Source of the DNA: Aquificota bacterium
GTDB taxonomy: Bacteria > Thermosulfidibacterota > Thermosulfidibacteria > Thermosulfidibacterales > B14-G1
Assembly: GCA_015486015.1 (NCBI GenBank)
Contig: WFSL01000027.1
Coordinates: forward strand, 11,869-75,868
Reading direction: 5' to 3'
Length of the DNA: 64,000 nt
The notes below the pieces were generated by a model that ran no database searches, was not told the DNA's origin, and saw nothing but the letters and a program-made list of their open reading frames with translations. Both the position numbers and the translations under genes were made by a program. Of the stretch, positions 56,289 through 64,000 are shown one piece after another; positions within the stretch are counted from its first letter, which is position 1; the number at the start of each line of letters is the position of its first letter.

Positions 56289-57512
56289 TCACCCCTCATA
56301 CCTCAGTGCCGCAGCGGGGTCCAGCCTGCCCGCCTGTCTTGCAGGGTAAACGGTGGAGATTAGGGTGATGATCAGGGCAGAGATGGCTATGGCTATCACG
56401 TCCCTGGGCACGATTTGCACGGGTAGGGTAGTTACATAGTACACATCACTGGGCAGATGGATGAAGTGGTAGCGCTTTAAGAGTAAAGAGACGCCGATGC
56501 CTAAGCACACCCCTGTTGTGGTCCCCACCACCCCCATGATGAGCCCTTGGAGGAGAAATACCCTGGTGATGGTACCGGTGGTGCAGCCCATGGCCTTTAG
56601 GATTCCTATCTCCCGCTTCTTTTCTATCACCGTCATGGAGAGGGTGGATACAATGTTAAAGGCCGCCACCACTATGATGAGGGTGAGAATAAGGAACATG
56701 GTCACCTTCTCAAGCTTCAACGCTGAAAAGAGGTTCCGGTTCATCTCCATCCAATCCCTTGCAAAGAAGGGGTAACCCACCTTGGAGATGAGCCTCCTTT
56801 CTACTTCCTTGACCTTGTATATGTCCCTGGTCTTTACCTCCACCCCTGTGACACCGTGTATGCCCAGCAGCCTTTGGGCATCCCGGAGGGAAAGAAGGAC
56901 CAGGTTGGCGTCAAAGTCGTACATGCCTGTGTCGAAGATCCCCCCCACCCTGTATGTGGCGAAGCGCGGGATAAGCCCCATGGGGGTAATGCGCCCCTCG
57001 GTAGTAAAGATGGTGACAGGGTCACCTAAGAAGAGGCCCATCCGCTGGGCCATCACCTTGCCAATAATCACGTAACCCCCTTGAGCAAGGGCCTTCCATT
57101 CCCCCTGGATGATACATGAAGGCAAGATGGTGACTTTTCCTTCTGAGGCCGGTTCTACCCCCCTTATTACCACACCCTGAGTACCTTCTTGGGTTTTCAG
57201 GAGCCCTTGAGATATGATGAAAGGCGCCGCTGCCTTTACCTGGGATAGCCCTTGGGCCGCTTTTATCACCCTTGATGGATCGTCCACCGTTCCCCGGTAG
57301 CTCATCACCACGAGGTGGGCGTTTGTGCCCAGGATCTTTTCCCTCAGATGGGTGTCGAAGCCTGTCATCACAGCAATTACGGCGATGAGGGCCCCCACTC
57401 CCAGGGCAATACCCATCACAGAGATCCCTGAAGTGAGGGAGAAGAGCCCTCTCCCCCTTCTGGGCCTGAGGTATCTCAGGGCGATGAAGGCCTCCAATCC
57501 CATGCTCATCAC
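56289..57512 (-). CDS. lolC: Lipoprotein-releasing ABC transporter permease (LolC/LolE)
   Basis: Permease of 407 residues that extracts lipoproteins from the inner membrane with LolD. It shows the N-terminal helix (LTSGISVMGIALGVGALIAVIAVM), a periplasmic MacB-like domain (about 50-260), then three C-terminal helices with EKKREIGILKAMG. Supports a Gram-negative envelope. Only one permease is present and no lolD is nearby, which fits lineages with a single LolF-like permease. Confidence 0.9.
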   Translation of the reverse strand: MMSMGLEAFIALRYLRPRRGRGLFSLTSGISVMGIALGVGALIAVIAVMTGFDTHLREKILGTNAHLVVMSYRGTVDDPSRVIKAAQGLSQVKAAAPFIISQGLLKTQEGTQGVVIRGVEPASEGKVTILPSCIIQGEWKALAQGGYVIIGKVMAQRMGLFLGDPVTIFTTEGRITPMGLIPRFATYRVGGIFDTGMYDFDANLVLLSLRDAQRLLGIHGVTGVEVKTRDIYKVKEVERRLISKVGYPFFARDWMEMNRNLFSALKLEKVTMFLILTLIIVVAAFNIVSTLSMTVIEKKREIGILKAMGCTTGTITRVFLLQGLIMGVVGTTTGVCLGIGVSLLLKRYHFIHLPSDVYYVTTLPVQIVPRDVIAIAISALIITLISTVYPARQAGRLDPAAALRYEG

Positions 57513-57537
57513 CGGGAACAGCTCATATTCCTATCGT

Positions 57538-59028
57538 TTATCCCCTTTCTGGCCTGAGGGTGGGGAACAGGATCGCATCTCGGATAGAGGGGACATCTGC
57601 GAGGATCATCACCAATCTGTCTATGCCGATACCTTCCCCTGCAGTAGGTGGCAGACCATACTCTAAGGCCCTAACATAGTCCTCATCCATCCTGTGGGCT
57701 TCCTCATCTCCTTTGGCCCTTTCTTTGATCTGTGCCAAGAAGCGCTTTCTCTGGTCTAAAGGGTCGTTGAGCTCGGTATAGGCGTTGGCCACCTCTTTAC
57801 ATGCTATGAAGAGCTCGAACCGCTCCACCAATGTTGGATCCCCCTCTTTGCACTTGGCCAAGGGAGAGATGTCCAAGGGGTAATCGTACACAAAGGTGGG
57901 CTGTAACAGCATGGGCTCCACCCTTTTGTCGAAGATCTCCCCGAGAATCTTACCGTGGGTGGTAAGCTTCTCTTCCTCTATCTCCATCTCCCTTGCGTAA
58001 ACCCTGGCATTTCTCTCATCCTCTATCACTTCTGCCGGGACTCCCCCTACTTTTAATAGGGCATCCTTGAAAGTGATGCGGCGATAAGGGGGCTTGAGGT
58101 CAATCACCTGGCCCCCATAAGAGATCTCCTCAGACCCCAGTGTGCCTCGGGCCAAGCCCGAAATGAGTTCTTCCGTGAGGGCCATGAGCTCCATGTAGTC
58201 GGCATAGGCCATATAGAACTCCACCATGGTGAACTCTGGGTTGTGCTCAGTAGATATGCCTTCGTTCCTAAAACACTTGCCCAGCTCAAACACTCGATCA
58301 AAGCCTCCTACTACCAGCCTCTTGAGATAGAGCTCTGGGGCTATACGTAGGTAGAGGTCTATGTCTAAGGCATTGTGGTGGGTGACGAAGGGCTTGGCCG
58401 CTGCCCCTCCAGGTATGGGCTGCATCATGGGCGTCTCCACCTCAATGAATCCCTTGCCCATAAGGAAGTCTCTTATCCCTTGTATCACCTTGCTCCGCAA
58501 CAGGAACACCCTTCTTGAGGTCTCATTGGCGATAAGGTCCAGGTACCTTTGGCGGTATCGGAGCTCGACATCTCTAAGCCCGTGCCACTTCTCTGGTAGG
58601 GGCCTGAGCACCTTCGACAGCAGTGTAACCTCTTGGACATGGAGAGTGAGCTCCCCGGTCCTTGTCCTGAAGAGGGCCCCCTTTACCCCCAAGAAGTCTC
58701 CCACATCCAGTTTCTTGAAGACCCTGTTATAGAGATCCTTACCCACCACATCCTGCTCCATCAGGATCTGGATACTGCCTGTGTAATCCCTGATATGGGC
58801 AAAGGAGATACGTCCATGGAGGCGAAGGGAGGTCATCCTACCTGCCAGGGTAAATTCCCCTGCAGCCTTCAAGGCCGTTGTATCTGTCTCTTCTCTGAAG
58901 CGCTCGACCACCTCTCCAATGGTATGGCTCACCTTGAATCGGTTGGGGTAAGGATTGATCCCCAGTTCCCTAAAGGCTTCTAACTTTTTCAGCAATTCTT
59001 CCCTGATCTTTTCTTTACCTTGGCCCAT
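57538..59028 (-). CDS. lysS: Lysyl-tRNA synthetase (class II)
   Basis: Class II synthetase of 496 residues. N-terminal OB fold ([30 protein letters not shown]), motif 2 [26 protein letters not shown] and motif 3 [27 protein letters not shown] 59028 follows GGGAGAG and begins [23 protein letters not shown]; the frame is open 18 codons upstream but into non-conserved sequence. Confidence 0.97.
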   Translation of the reverse strand: MGQGKEKIREELLKKLEAFRELGINPYPNRFKVSHTIGEVVERFREETDTTALKAAGEFTLAGRMTSLRLHGRISFAHIRDYTGSIQILMEQDVVGKDLYNRVFKKLDVGDFLGVKGALFRTRTGELTLHVQEVTLLSKVLRPLPEKWHGLRDVELRYRQRYLDLIANETSRRVFLLRSKVIQGIRDFLMGKGFIEVETPMMQPIPGGAAAKPFVTHHNALDIDLYLRIAPELYLKRLVVGGFDRVFELGKCFRNEGISTEHNPEFTMVEFYMAYADYMELMALTEELISGLARGTLGSEEISYGGQVIDLKPPYRRITFKDALLKVGGVPAEVIEDERNARVYAREMEIEEEKLTTHGKILGEIFDKRVEPMLLQPTFVYDYPLDISPLAKCKEGDPTLVERFELFIACKEVANAYTELNDPLDQRKRFLAQIKERAKGDEEAHRMDEDYVRALEYGLPPTAGEGIGIDRLVMILADVPSIRDAILFPTLRPERG

Positions 59029-59165
59029 TCTCTCTCCCTGTTTACCGATTCTACATAAAGATACGGGAGCCTTTGCTCCCAACAGGATATGAAATATCCT
59101 CTGTTTCCCCTCGTTGTCAAAGGGAGGAGGGTGGAAAATCGTGCGCTTTAGGTTACACTATATTT

Positions 59166-60170
59166 ATGGAAAGGAAGGTTGCTATTGTGCTCCCTACTTG
59201 GCTGGGGGACTTTATCATGGCCCTTCCCCACCTATTGGGGGCCCTCAACGAGGATCTGGCATTGCTGGTGGGCCCAGCATCTTTTTATCCCCTCCTTGCT
59301 GGTAGGTTTCCCCCCGACACATACGTACCATTTGAGAAGGGGGGAGTTTTTGGTCTGATAAGGGGTGCCGCGGCCCTTTTCAGGTGCCCTGTAGATAGGG
59401 CTATCCTTCTGCCTAACAGCTTCCGATCGGCGCTCATGTGTCTGCTTGGTGGTGTACCCCGTACCGTGGGATTCCCCACTGATGGGAGGGGATTCCTCCT
59501 ACATAGGAGGATCCCATTGCCAGGGGAATCACTTCATCAGTCCCAGGTCTATCGCCATATTATGGAGGCGTCAGGGCTCCTTCTACCCTATGAAGGACCC
59601 TGTGTCTTTCCTTTACCTGCCTCCCGGGATAGGGCTTTAACCTATTGGAGGCAGGAGCACCTCCTTAACAAGACAGTGGTTGCTGTGCATCCTTTCTCCT
59701 CCAAGGAACCCCGCACATGGTCCCCTCGCCGTTTCAGGCTTCTCATCGAGAGGCTATCGAAGGAAGGAGTTGTGCCTATGATTCTTGGGAAGCCTGGGGA
59801 GCGTGAAAAGGCCCGAGCCATGATAGAGGGGATCAAAGGGCCCTTTATAGACCTTACCTCCCTCAATGTGGATCTGGGAGATGTGGCTGCCTTTTTGGAG
59901 CGTGCCTCCCTGTTTATAGGTAATGACAGTGGTCCGGGGCATCTGGCCGCTGCTTTGGGTATCCCCACCATCACCATTCATGGCCCCACTTCGCCTTATA
60001 TCACGGGGCCCAAAGGGCCCCATAGTCGATATGTGTGGAGTTCCTTTCCTTGTTCTCCTTGCAGGGAACGCTTTTACAAAGAGTGCCATCCAGGGGAGGA
60101 AAATCGTCCGCCCTGCTTAGAGGCCATCACCGTAGAAGAGGTATGGGGGGAGGTACTCAAGGCGATATGA
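59166..60170 (+). CDS. Glycosyltransferase family 9 (heptosyltransferase II-like)
   Basis: ADP-heptose:LPS heptosyltransferase-type enzyme of 334 residues. GT9 features are the N-terminal VLPTWLGDFIMALPHL, VAVHPFSSKEPRTWSP and FIGNDSGPGHLAAALGIPTITIHGPTSP, the sugar-nucleotide-binding block. Cysteines in CSPCRERFYKECHPGE are common in the family. Probably builds LPS core on the cytoplasmic face. ATG 59166 starts the conserved sequence; divergent from lysS. Confidence 0.9.
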   Translation: MERKVAIVLPTWLGDFIMALPHLLGALNEDLALLVGPASFYPLLAGRFPPDTYVPFEKGGVFGLIRGAAALFRCPVDRAILLPNSFRSALMCLLGGVPRTVGFPTDGRGFLLHRRIPLPGESLHQSQVYRHIMEASGLLLPYEGPCVFPLPASRDRALTYWRQEHLLNKTVVAVHPFSSKEPRTWSPRRFRLLIERLSKEGVVPMILGKPGEREKARAMIEGIKGPFIDLTSLNVDLGDVAAFLERASLFIGNDSGPGHLAAALGIPTITIHGPTSPYITGPKGPHSRYVWSSFPCSPCRERFYKECHPGEENRPPCLEAITVEEVWGEVLKAI

Positions 60171-60210
60171 GGCTGAAGGGAAAGGGCGGAGGGCAAGGCA
60201 AAGTGGATAG

Positions 60211-60246
60211 AGAAAATAAAAGGGGAATCTTGAAAGACTCCCCTTT
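60211..60246 (-). terminator. Intrinsic terminator after rpsU
   Basis: On the minus strand a stem AAAGGGGAGTCTT / AAGATTCCCCTTT (one mismatch, loop TC) followed by TATTTTCTC. Arms at 60235-60246 and 60219-60230. It may also stop transcripts from the opposite GT9 gene. Confidence 0.82.
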
Positions 60247-60265
60247 AGTAATAGTGCCTCAAGTC

Positions 60266-60484
60266 TCAGTACCGATCGTACCTGGCCATCTTCTCCTGCA
60301 TTCGACGCATCTTCTTTCTGGCCTTCAACATCTTCCTACGCCTACGCTGAGTAGGCTTCTCATAATACATGTTCTTCTTTATCTCCTTAATAAGCCCCTC
60401 CTTTTCAATCTTTTTTCTCAGCCTCTTCAGCGCAGAATCCAGATCACTGTCCACCTTCACGAAGGCGTTTACCACATTTGCCAT
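60266..60484 (-). CDS. rpsU: 30S ribosomal protein S21
   Basis: Small basic ribosomal protein of 72 residues: MANVVNAFVKVDSDLDSALK and the conserved YEKPTQRRRRKMLKARKK with a basic tail. ATG 60484 begins the family sequence; the frame is open upstream but not conserved. Standing alone, between a GT9 gene and an HD gene, it has its own terminator. Confidence 0.96.
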   Translation of the reverse strand: MANVVNAFVKVDSDLDSALKRLRKKIEKEGLIKEIKKNMYYEKPTQRRRRKMLKARKKMRRMQEKMARYDRY

Positions 60485-60697
60485 AGATAACCTCATCCCC
60501 CCTTTCCCTGCCAGACTAATAAAGGCAAGCATTAATAACCTAAGGGATATGAATTGATAGGTCAAGCCCTTTTGCATGGCCTTCTCCCTAAGCTGTTTGA
60601 GAGCCTTCAAGGCCGGGCTTGGACTGTCAATGCCTTGTGCGGATGTTTCAAAGGGCCTATAAAGCCCCTTAGATATATCTTACGAAGGGAGGAGAGG

Positions 60698-61243
60698 ATG
60701 AATAGGGAAGAGGCCCATGCTCTATTGATGAGGCACGTGAAGAACAAAAACCTTCGGAAACACTGCCTTGCCGTGGAGGCTGTTATGAAGGCCTTGGCCC
60801 GCCATTTTGGTGAAGACGAGGGGCAGTGGGGATTGGCGGGCCTCCTTCATGATTTGGACTATGATGAGACGGCCAACGACATGGCCCGTCATGGCTACAG
60901 GACAGTGGAGATGCTCCAGGACAAGGGCTTGTCCCAAGAGATCCTCCATGCCATCTTGGCCCATCCCGGCCATGTAGAGAGGGAAAGCCTCATGGATAAG
61001 GCCCTCTATTGTGCCGATCCTGTAACAGGTCTCATCGTTGCCGCTGCCCTCATTCACCCTGCCAAGAGGCTGGAGCCTTTAGATGTGGATTTCCTTATAC
61101 ACCGCTTTAAGGAGAAACATTTTGCCCGAGGGGCGAACAGGGAGCAGATCCGGGCCTGCCAAGAACTGGGCCTTTCCCTGGAGGATTTCTTGGGCATTGC
61201 CCTGGAAGCTATGAAGGGGATCTCTGAAGAGCTGGGTCTTTGA
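60698..61243 (+). CDS. HD-domain hydrolase
   Basis: A 181-residue metal-dependent phosphohydrolase of the HDIG/HD type. Conserved His in LRKHCLAVEAVM, then GLLHDLDYDE, HGYRTVEML, ILAHPGH and the last Asp in ALYCADPVTGLIVA. ATG 60698 follows GGAGGAGAG. Substrate unknown. It is followed 11 bases later by the macrodomain gene, suggesting a joint role in nucleotide or ADP-ribose turnover (inference). Confidence 0.88.
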   Translation: MNREEAHALLMRHVKNKNLRKHCLAVEAVMKALARHFGEDEGQWGLAGLLHDLDYDETANDMARHGYRTVEMLQDKGLSQEILHAILAHPGHVERESLMDKALYCADPVTGLIVAAALIHPAKRLEPLDVDFLIHRFKEKHFARGANREQIRACQELGLSLEDFLGIALEAMKGISEELGL

Positions 61244-61254
61244 GGAGGTGAGCC

Positions 61255-61785
61255 ATGGAGAAGGATTTTGGTGGGGTTAAGGTGAGATTGGTGGAGGGGG
61301 ATATCACGGAGTTGGCCACCGATGCCATTGTTAATGCTGCCAATAACCACTTCTGGATGGGGGCAGGGGTGGCAGGGGCCATCAAGCGGAAAGGGGGGGT
61401 AGAGATAGAGCAAGAGGCCATGGCAAAAGGTCCTCAGCCTGTAGGGGAGGCCATAGTGACAGGGGCAGGAAGGCTCAATGCAAGGTATGTGATCCATGCT
61501 GCCGTTATGGGTCAGGATCTCACCACTGATGCAGAGAAGATCGGTAATGCCACCTACAATGCCCTCCTTAGGGCTCACGAACTGGGGCTCGAATCCATTG
61601 CCTTTCCCGCATTGGGCACAGGGGTAGGGGGATTCTCCTTACAAGAGGCAGCTCGAGTGATGTATGAGGCAACCGAAAGATTCTTGAAGGAGCATCGGGA
61701 TACCTCCTTAAGGGAGGTGGTTTTTTGCCTCTTCGGAAAGGATGCCTACGATGCCTTCACAGGAGTTATGGCCTCTTGGTCCTGA
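61255..61785 (+). CDS. Macrodomain (ADP-ribose-binding) protein
   Basis: Stand-alone macrodomain of 176 residues. It shows VEGDITELATDAIVNAANN, MGAGVAGAIKRKGG and the phosphate loop ALGTGVGGFS. Homologues hydrolyse O-acetyl-ADP-ribose or ADP-ribosyl esters. It overlaps nothing; its stop is 6 bases from that of convergent argJ. GGAGG is 8 bases before the ATG. Confidence 0.92.
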   Translation: MEKDFGGVKVRLVEGDITELATDAIVNAANNHFWMGAGVAGAIKRKGGVEIEQEAMAKGPQPVGEAIVTGAGRLNARYVIHAAVMGQDLTTDAEKIGNATYNALLRAHELGLESIAFPALGTGVGGFSLQEAARVMYEATERFLKEHRDTSLREVVFCLFGKDAYDAFTGVMASWS

Positions 61786-61791
61786 TGGAGG

Positions 61792-62982
61792 CTAACTCCT
61801 GGATGCTGCATTGATGCGGACGTAGTCGTAGCTGAGGTCGCAGGTCCATATCCAGGCCTCGCATCCACCCAGCCCCAAGTCTATAGTGATGGTAAATTCC
61901 TTCTGTTTCATTGTTTCTTGGGCCTTTCTTTCTGCTTCTGGTATGCCAGTGCCGTGTTGCACCACTTGGGTCTCCCCTATCCATATTCCCACTGTAGATG
62001 GTTCCACCATAGAACCCGATGACCCTAAGGCGGCCATGAGTCTGCCCCAGTTGGGGTCCTCTCCATAGAGGGCCGTTTTTACCAATGGGGAGTTGGCCAG
62101 CCTCCTGGCAGCCTTATCTGCATCTTCTTCTGTTCTGGCGCCCTTTACCAGTATCTTCACCGCCTTAGTTGCCCCTTCCCCGTCATGGACAATCATGAGG
62201 GCCAGTCTCTGGCACACCTTTAGTAGGGCCTCTTGGAAGGCCCTTAGGGCCTCTCCCTCCCCTTTGACCCCAGATGCCCCGTTGGCGAATGCCAGCACTG
62301 TGTCGTTGGTGCTCGTGTCACCATCCACGGAAATCCTGTTAAAAGAATGCTTGACAGCCTCTTTTAGTATCTCTCTCAATAAGGCTGGATCTATTCTTAG
62401 GTCTGTGGTGATGAAGCCCAACATGGTAGCCATTTGGGGATGGATCATCCCTGCTCCCTTTGCTGCTCCCCCTATTCGAAATGACCCATTTAGGGTTTCT
62501 ACCTTGAATGCTACCTCCTTAATGGATCTATCGGTGGTGAGGATGGCATGGGCAAAGGCCTTACCTCCCTGAGGGGACAACTGATTGGCCAGCCTTCGAA
62601 TCCCGTTTTTAACAAGTTTTATGGGGAGTGGTTTGCCAATGATGCCAGTGGAGCACACCAGTACGTCCCGATGGGGAATGCTTAGGGCCCTGGCCGTTTC
62701 TGCTACCATCTCCCAGGCGTGATTCAATCCTTCCTCTCCTGTGCATGCGTTGGCGTTACCGCTATTTACCACTACGGCCCTTCCTCTACCCTTGGTGATC
62801 TGTTGAAGCGACACCTTTACTGAAGCGGCCTTGACCAGATTGGTGGTGAAGACCCCTGCCACAGAGGCCTCGCTTTCACTCATGAGGATGCCCAAGTCTG
62901 GCACTCCTCTCTTTATGCCGCAGCACGTGCCGCCGGCAAGATACTTCTTGGGTACGGTGACTCCACCGGGTATCTCTTTCAT
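61792..62982 (-). CDS. argJ: Glutamate N-acetyltransferase / amino-acid acetyltransferase ArgJ
   Basis: Arginine biosynthesis enzyme of 396 residues that recycles acetyl groups from acetylornithine to glutamate. The self-cleavage site and nucleophile Thr lie in HPQMATMLGFITTD; also VVVNSGNANACTG, STGIIGKPLP and DPNWGRLMAALG. Full-length and typical. No other arg genes are in view. Divergent from ispG across 60 bases. Confidence 0.96.
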   Translation of the reverse strand: MKEIPGGVTVPKKYLAGGTCCGIKRGVPDLGILMSESEASVAGVFTTNLVKAASVKVSLQQITKGRGRAVVVNSGNANACTGEEGLNHAWEMVAETARALSIPHRDVLVCSTGIIGKPLPIKLVKNGIRRLANQLSPQGGKAFAHAILTTDRSIKEVAFKVETLNGSFRIGGAAKGAGMIHPQMATMLGFITTDLRIDPALLREILKEAVKHSFNRISVDGDTSTNDTVLAFANGASGVKGEGEALRAFQEALLKVCQRLALMIVHDGEGATKAVKILVKGARTEEDADKAARRLANSPLVKTALYGEDPNWGRLMAALGSSGSMVEPSTVGIWIGETQVVQHGTGIPEAERKAQETMKQKEFTITIDLGLGGCEAWIWTCDLSYDYVRINAASRS

Positions 62983-63042
62983 CTTGGACCTCCCTGGCTT
63001 GATAAGTTCACTCTATGATAGAGGAGGCTACAGGGAAAGGGG

Positions 63043-64000
63043 ATGCAGAATCGGAGAAGGACACGCAGGATTCACTTGGGGCCCCTTGCCATCGGGGGAG
63101 GTGCCCCTGTGTCTATTCAGTCCATGACAAAGACCGATACTCGGGATGTGGATGCTACCCTGTTCCAGGCAAAGAGACTGGAGGCTGTGGGTTGTGAGGT
63201 GATCCGGATGGCGGTTCCTGACATGGAGGCAGCTTCTAAGCTTTCACTCTATAAGAGGGCCTTGAAGGTCCCTTTGGTGGCCGATATCCACTTTGACCAT
63301 CGTTTGGCCTTGGCGGCGTTGGAGGAAGGCGTGGATGGTCTAAGGCTCAATCCTGGGAATATTGGGCCTCTCTGGAAGGTGAAGGAGGTGGTAGAGGCTG
63401 CGAAGGAGAGGAATGTGCCCATACGCATAGGGGTTAATGCGGGTTCCTTAGAGAAGGGCCTCCTTGAAAGATACGGTGGCCCCCATCCCAGGGCCATGGT
63501 GGAGAGTGCCTTGAGGCACGTGAGATTATTGGAGGAACTGGATTATTTGCAGATGAAGGTTTCCCTCAAGGCCTCCAGCGTGACCGCAATGGTGGAAGCA
63601 AATGCCATCTTTTCATGCCTCAGAGACTATCCCATCCATCTCGGGGTCACCGAGGCAGGGGTAGGCATCTCTGGGTTGGTGAAGTCCACGGCAGGGGTGT
63701 CCATCCTTCTCGCTGAGGGAATAGGCGACACCTTGAGGATCTCTCTGACAGGAGATCCTCTGCAGGAGGTGTTGGTGGGCAGGGAGATCCTCAGGGCCGT
63801 GGGATGGAGGCGGGATGGTGTTGAGATTATCTCTTGCCCCACCTGCGGTCGCTGTATGTGGGATCTTGTTCCTGTGGTAGAGGCTGCAGTGGAACGACTC
63901 TCTCATGTGAGGGCACCATTGAAGGTGGCTATCATGGGCTGTGAGGTGAATGGTCCAGGGGAGGCTAAGGAGGCCCATGTGGGGCTGGCGGGGGGAAGGG
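63043..64000 (+). CDS. ispG: 4-hydroxy-3-methylbut-2-enyl-diphosphate synthase (3' end outside window)
   Basis: Iron-sulfur enzyme of the MEP isoprenoid pathway. The 319 residues visible show the N-terminal barrel (IGGGAPVSIQSMTKTDT, LVADIHFDH, LRLNPGNIG, LGVTEAGVG) and the C-terminal cluster site CPTCGR (Cys265, Cys268) and MGCEVNGPGEA (Cys300), the three [4Fe-4S] ligands. ATG 63043 lies behind GGGAAAGGGG. Only the last ~35 residues are cut off. Confidence 0.95.
   Translation, partial: MQNRRRTRRIHLGPLAIGGGAPVSIQSMTKTDTRDVDATLFQAKRLEAVGCEVIRMAVPDMEAASKLSLYKRALKVPLVADIHFDHRLALAALEEGVDGLRLNPGNIGPLWKVKEVVEAAKERNVPIRIGVNAGSLEKGLLERYGGPHPRAMVESALRHVRLLEELDYLQMKVSLKASSVTAMVEANAIFSCLRDYPIHLGVTEAGVGISGLVKSTAGVSILLAEGIGDTLRISLTGDPLQEVLVGREILRAVGWRRDGVEIISCPTCGRCMWDLVPVVEAAVERLSHVRAPLKVAIMGCEVNGPGEAKEAHVGLAGGR

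Noticed and set aside
1-64000. CRISPR arrays, prophage genes, restriction or toxin-antitoxin systems
   Set aside because: No spaced repeats and no recognisable phage, restriction or toxin genes were found; the RAYT unit is the only mobile element seen.

Overview
The window is 64 kb of gene-dense bacterial chromosome with about 57 protein genes, two tRNA genes and very short intergenic gaps. A lipoprotein-export permease (LolC/E), a heptosyltransferase-like GT9 enzyme and a PpiD chaperone point to a Gram-negative cell. The mix of an EF-G paralog, a xerC-hslV-hslU operon, a UbiA prenyltransferase resembling MqnP, anaerobe-style regulators, beta-oxidation genes, a GH57 glucanotransferase and heavy AGG/AGA arginine codon use fits a thermophilic or moderately thermophilic Desulfobacterota-like (former Deltaproteobacteria) anaerobe. 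This placement is inference; there is no rRNA in the window.

Layout. 1-4.8 kb: end of a PAS/GAF/HD-GYP sensor, rpe, and an EF-G paralog. 4.8-5.85 kb: a RAYT-type transposase bounded by a perfect 27-bp inverted repeat, next to a minus-strand tRNA-Gly/tRNA-Cys operon. 6.2-11.6 kb: ppiD-pyrR-pyrB-tsaE-mqnP and an orphan response regulator. 17.3-11.2 kb (minus): yicC-gmk-xerC-hslV-hslU, a degenerate PilT-like protein and an M50 protease whose reading frame runs antisense into the response regulator. 17.5-21.3 kb: xerD, alr, and cobD-cobS. 21.4-27.5 kb: a beta-oxidation locus (TetR/FadR-like regulator, FadN-type fusion, thiolase, acyl-CoA dehydrogenase) with a 34-bp perfect palindromic operator and a second related site. 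27.5-33.2 kb (minus): short PrmA-like methyltransferase, purine permease, murA, prmC, pgi. 33.0-38.8 kb (plus): serS-holB-ricT-metG-tatD. 38.9 kb: an IclR regulator with its own consensus promoter.

45.6-39.7 kb (minus): a PaaK-like ligase, an alpha-oxoamine synthase and a GNAT acyltransferase, followed by trxB, an S4 protein and pdxA. The first three look like a candidate (sphingo)lipid-type biosynthetic module. 45.7-46.5 kb: a small ORF with a possible frameshift and a SatP-like membrane protein, closed by a strong terminator. 54.2-46.5 kb (minus): a tightly packed six-gene unit of histidine kinase, small SAP/Cys protein, response regulator, nucleotidyltransferase-phosphomannomutase fusion with a degenerate mutase half, GH57 glucanotransferase and galT, which reads as a two-component-controlled glucan/sugar-nucleotide operon. 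59.0-54.3 kb (minus): lysS-lolC/E-DUF47-pit. 59.2-64 kb: GT9 glycosyltransferase, rpsU, HD protein, macrodomain protein, argJ, and the 5' part of ispG running off the end.

The strongest leads are the ligase/oxoamine synthase/GNAT module, the six-gene signalling-glucan operon with its cysteine-rich small protein, the PilT-like pseudo-ATPase inside the hslVU operon, the M50/response-regulator antisense overlap, and the beta-oxidation operator pair. All assignments come from reading motifs; no database search was run.
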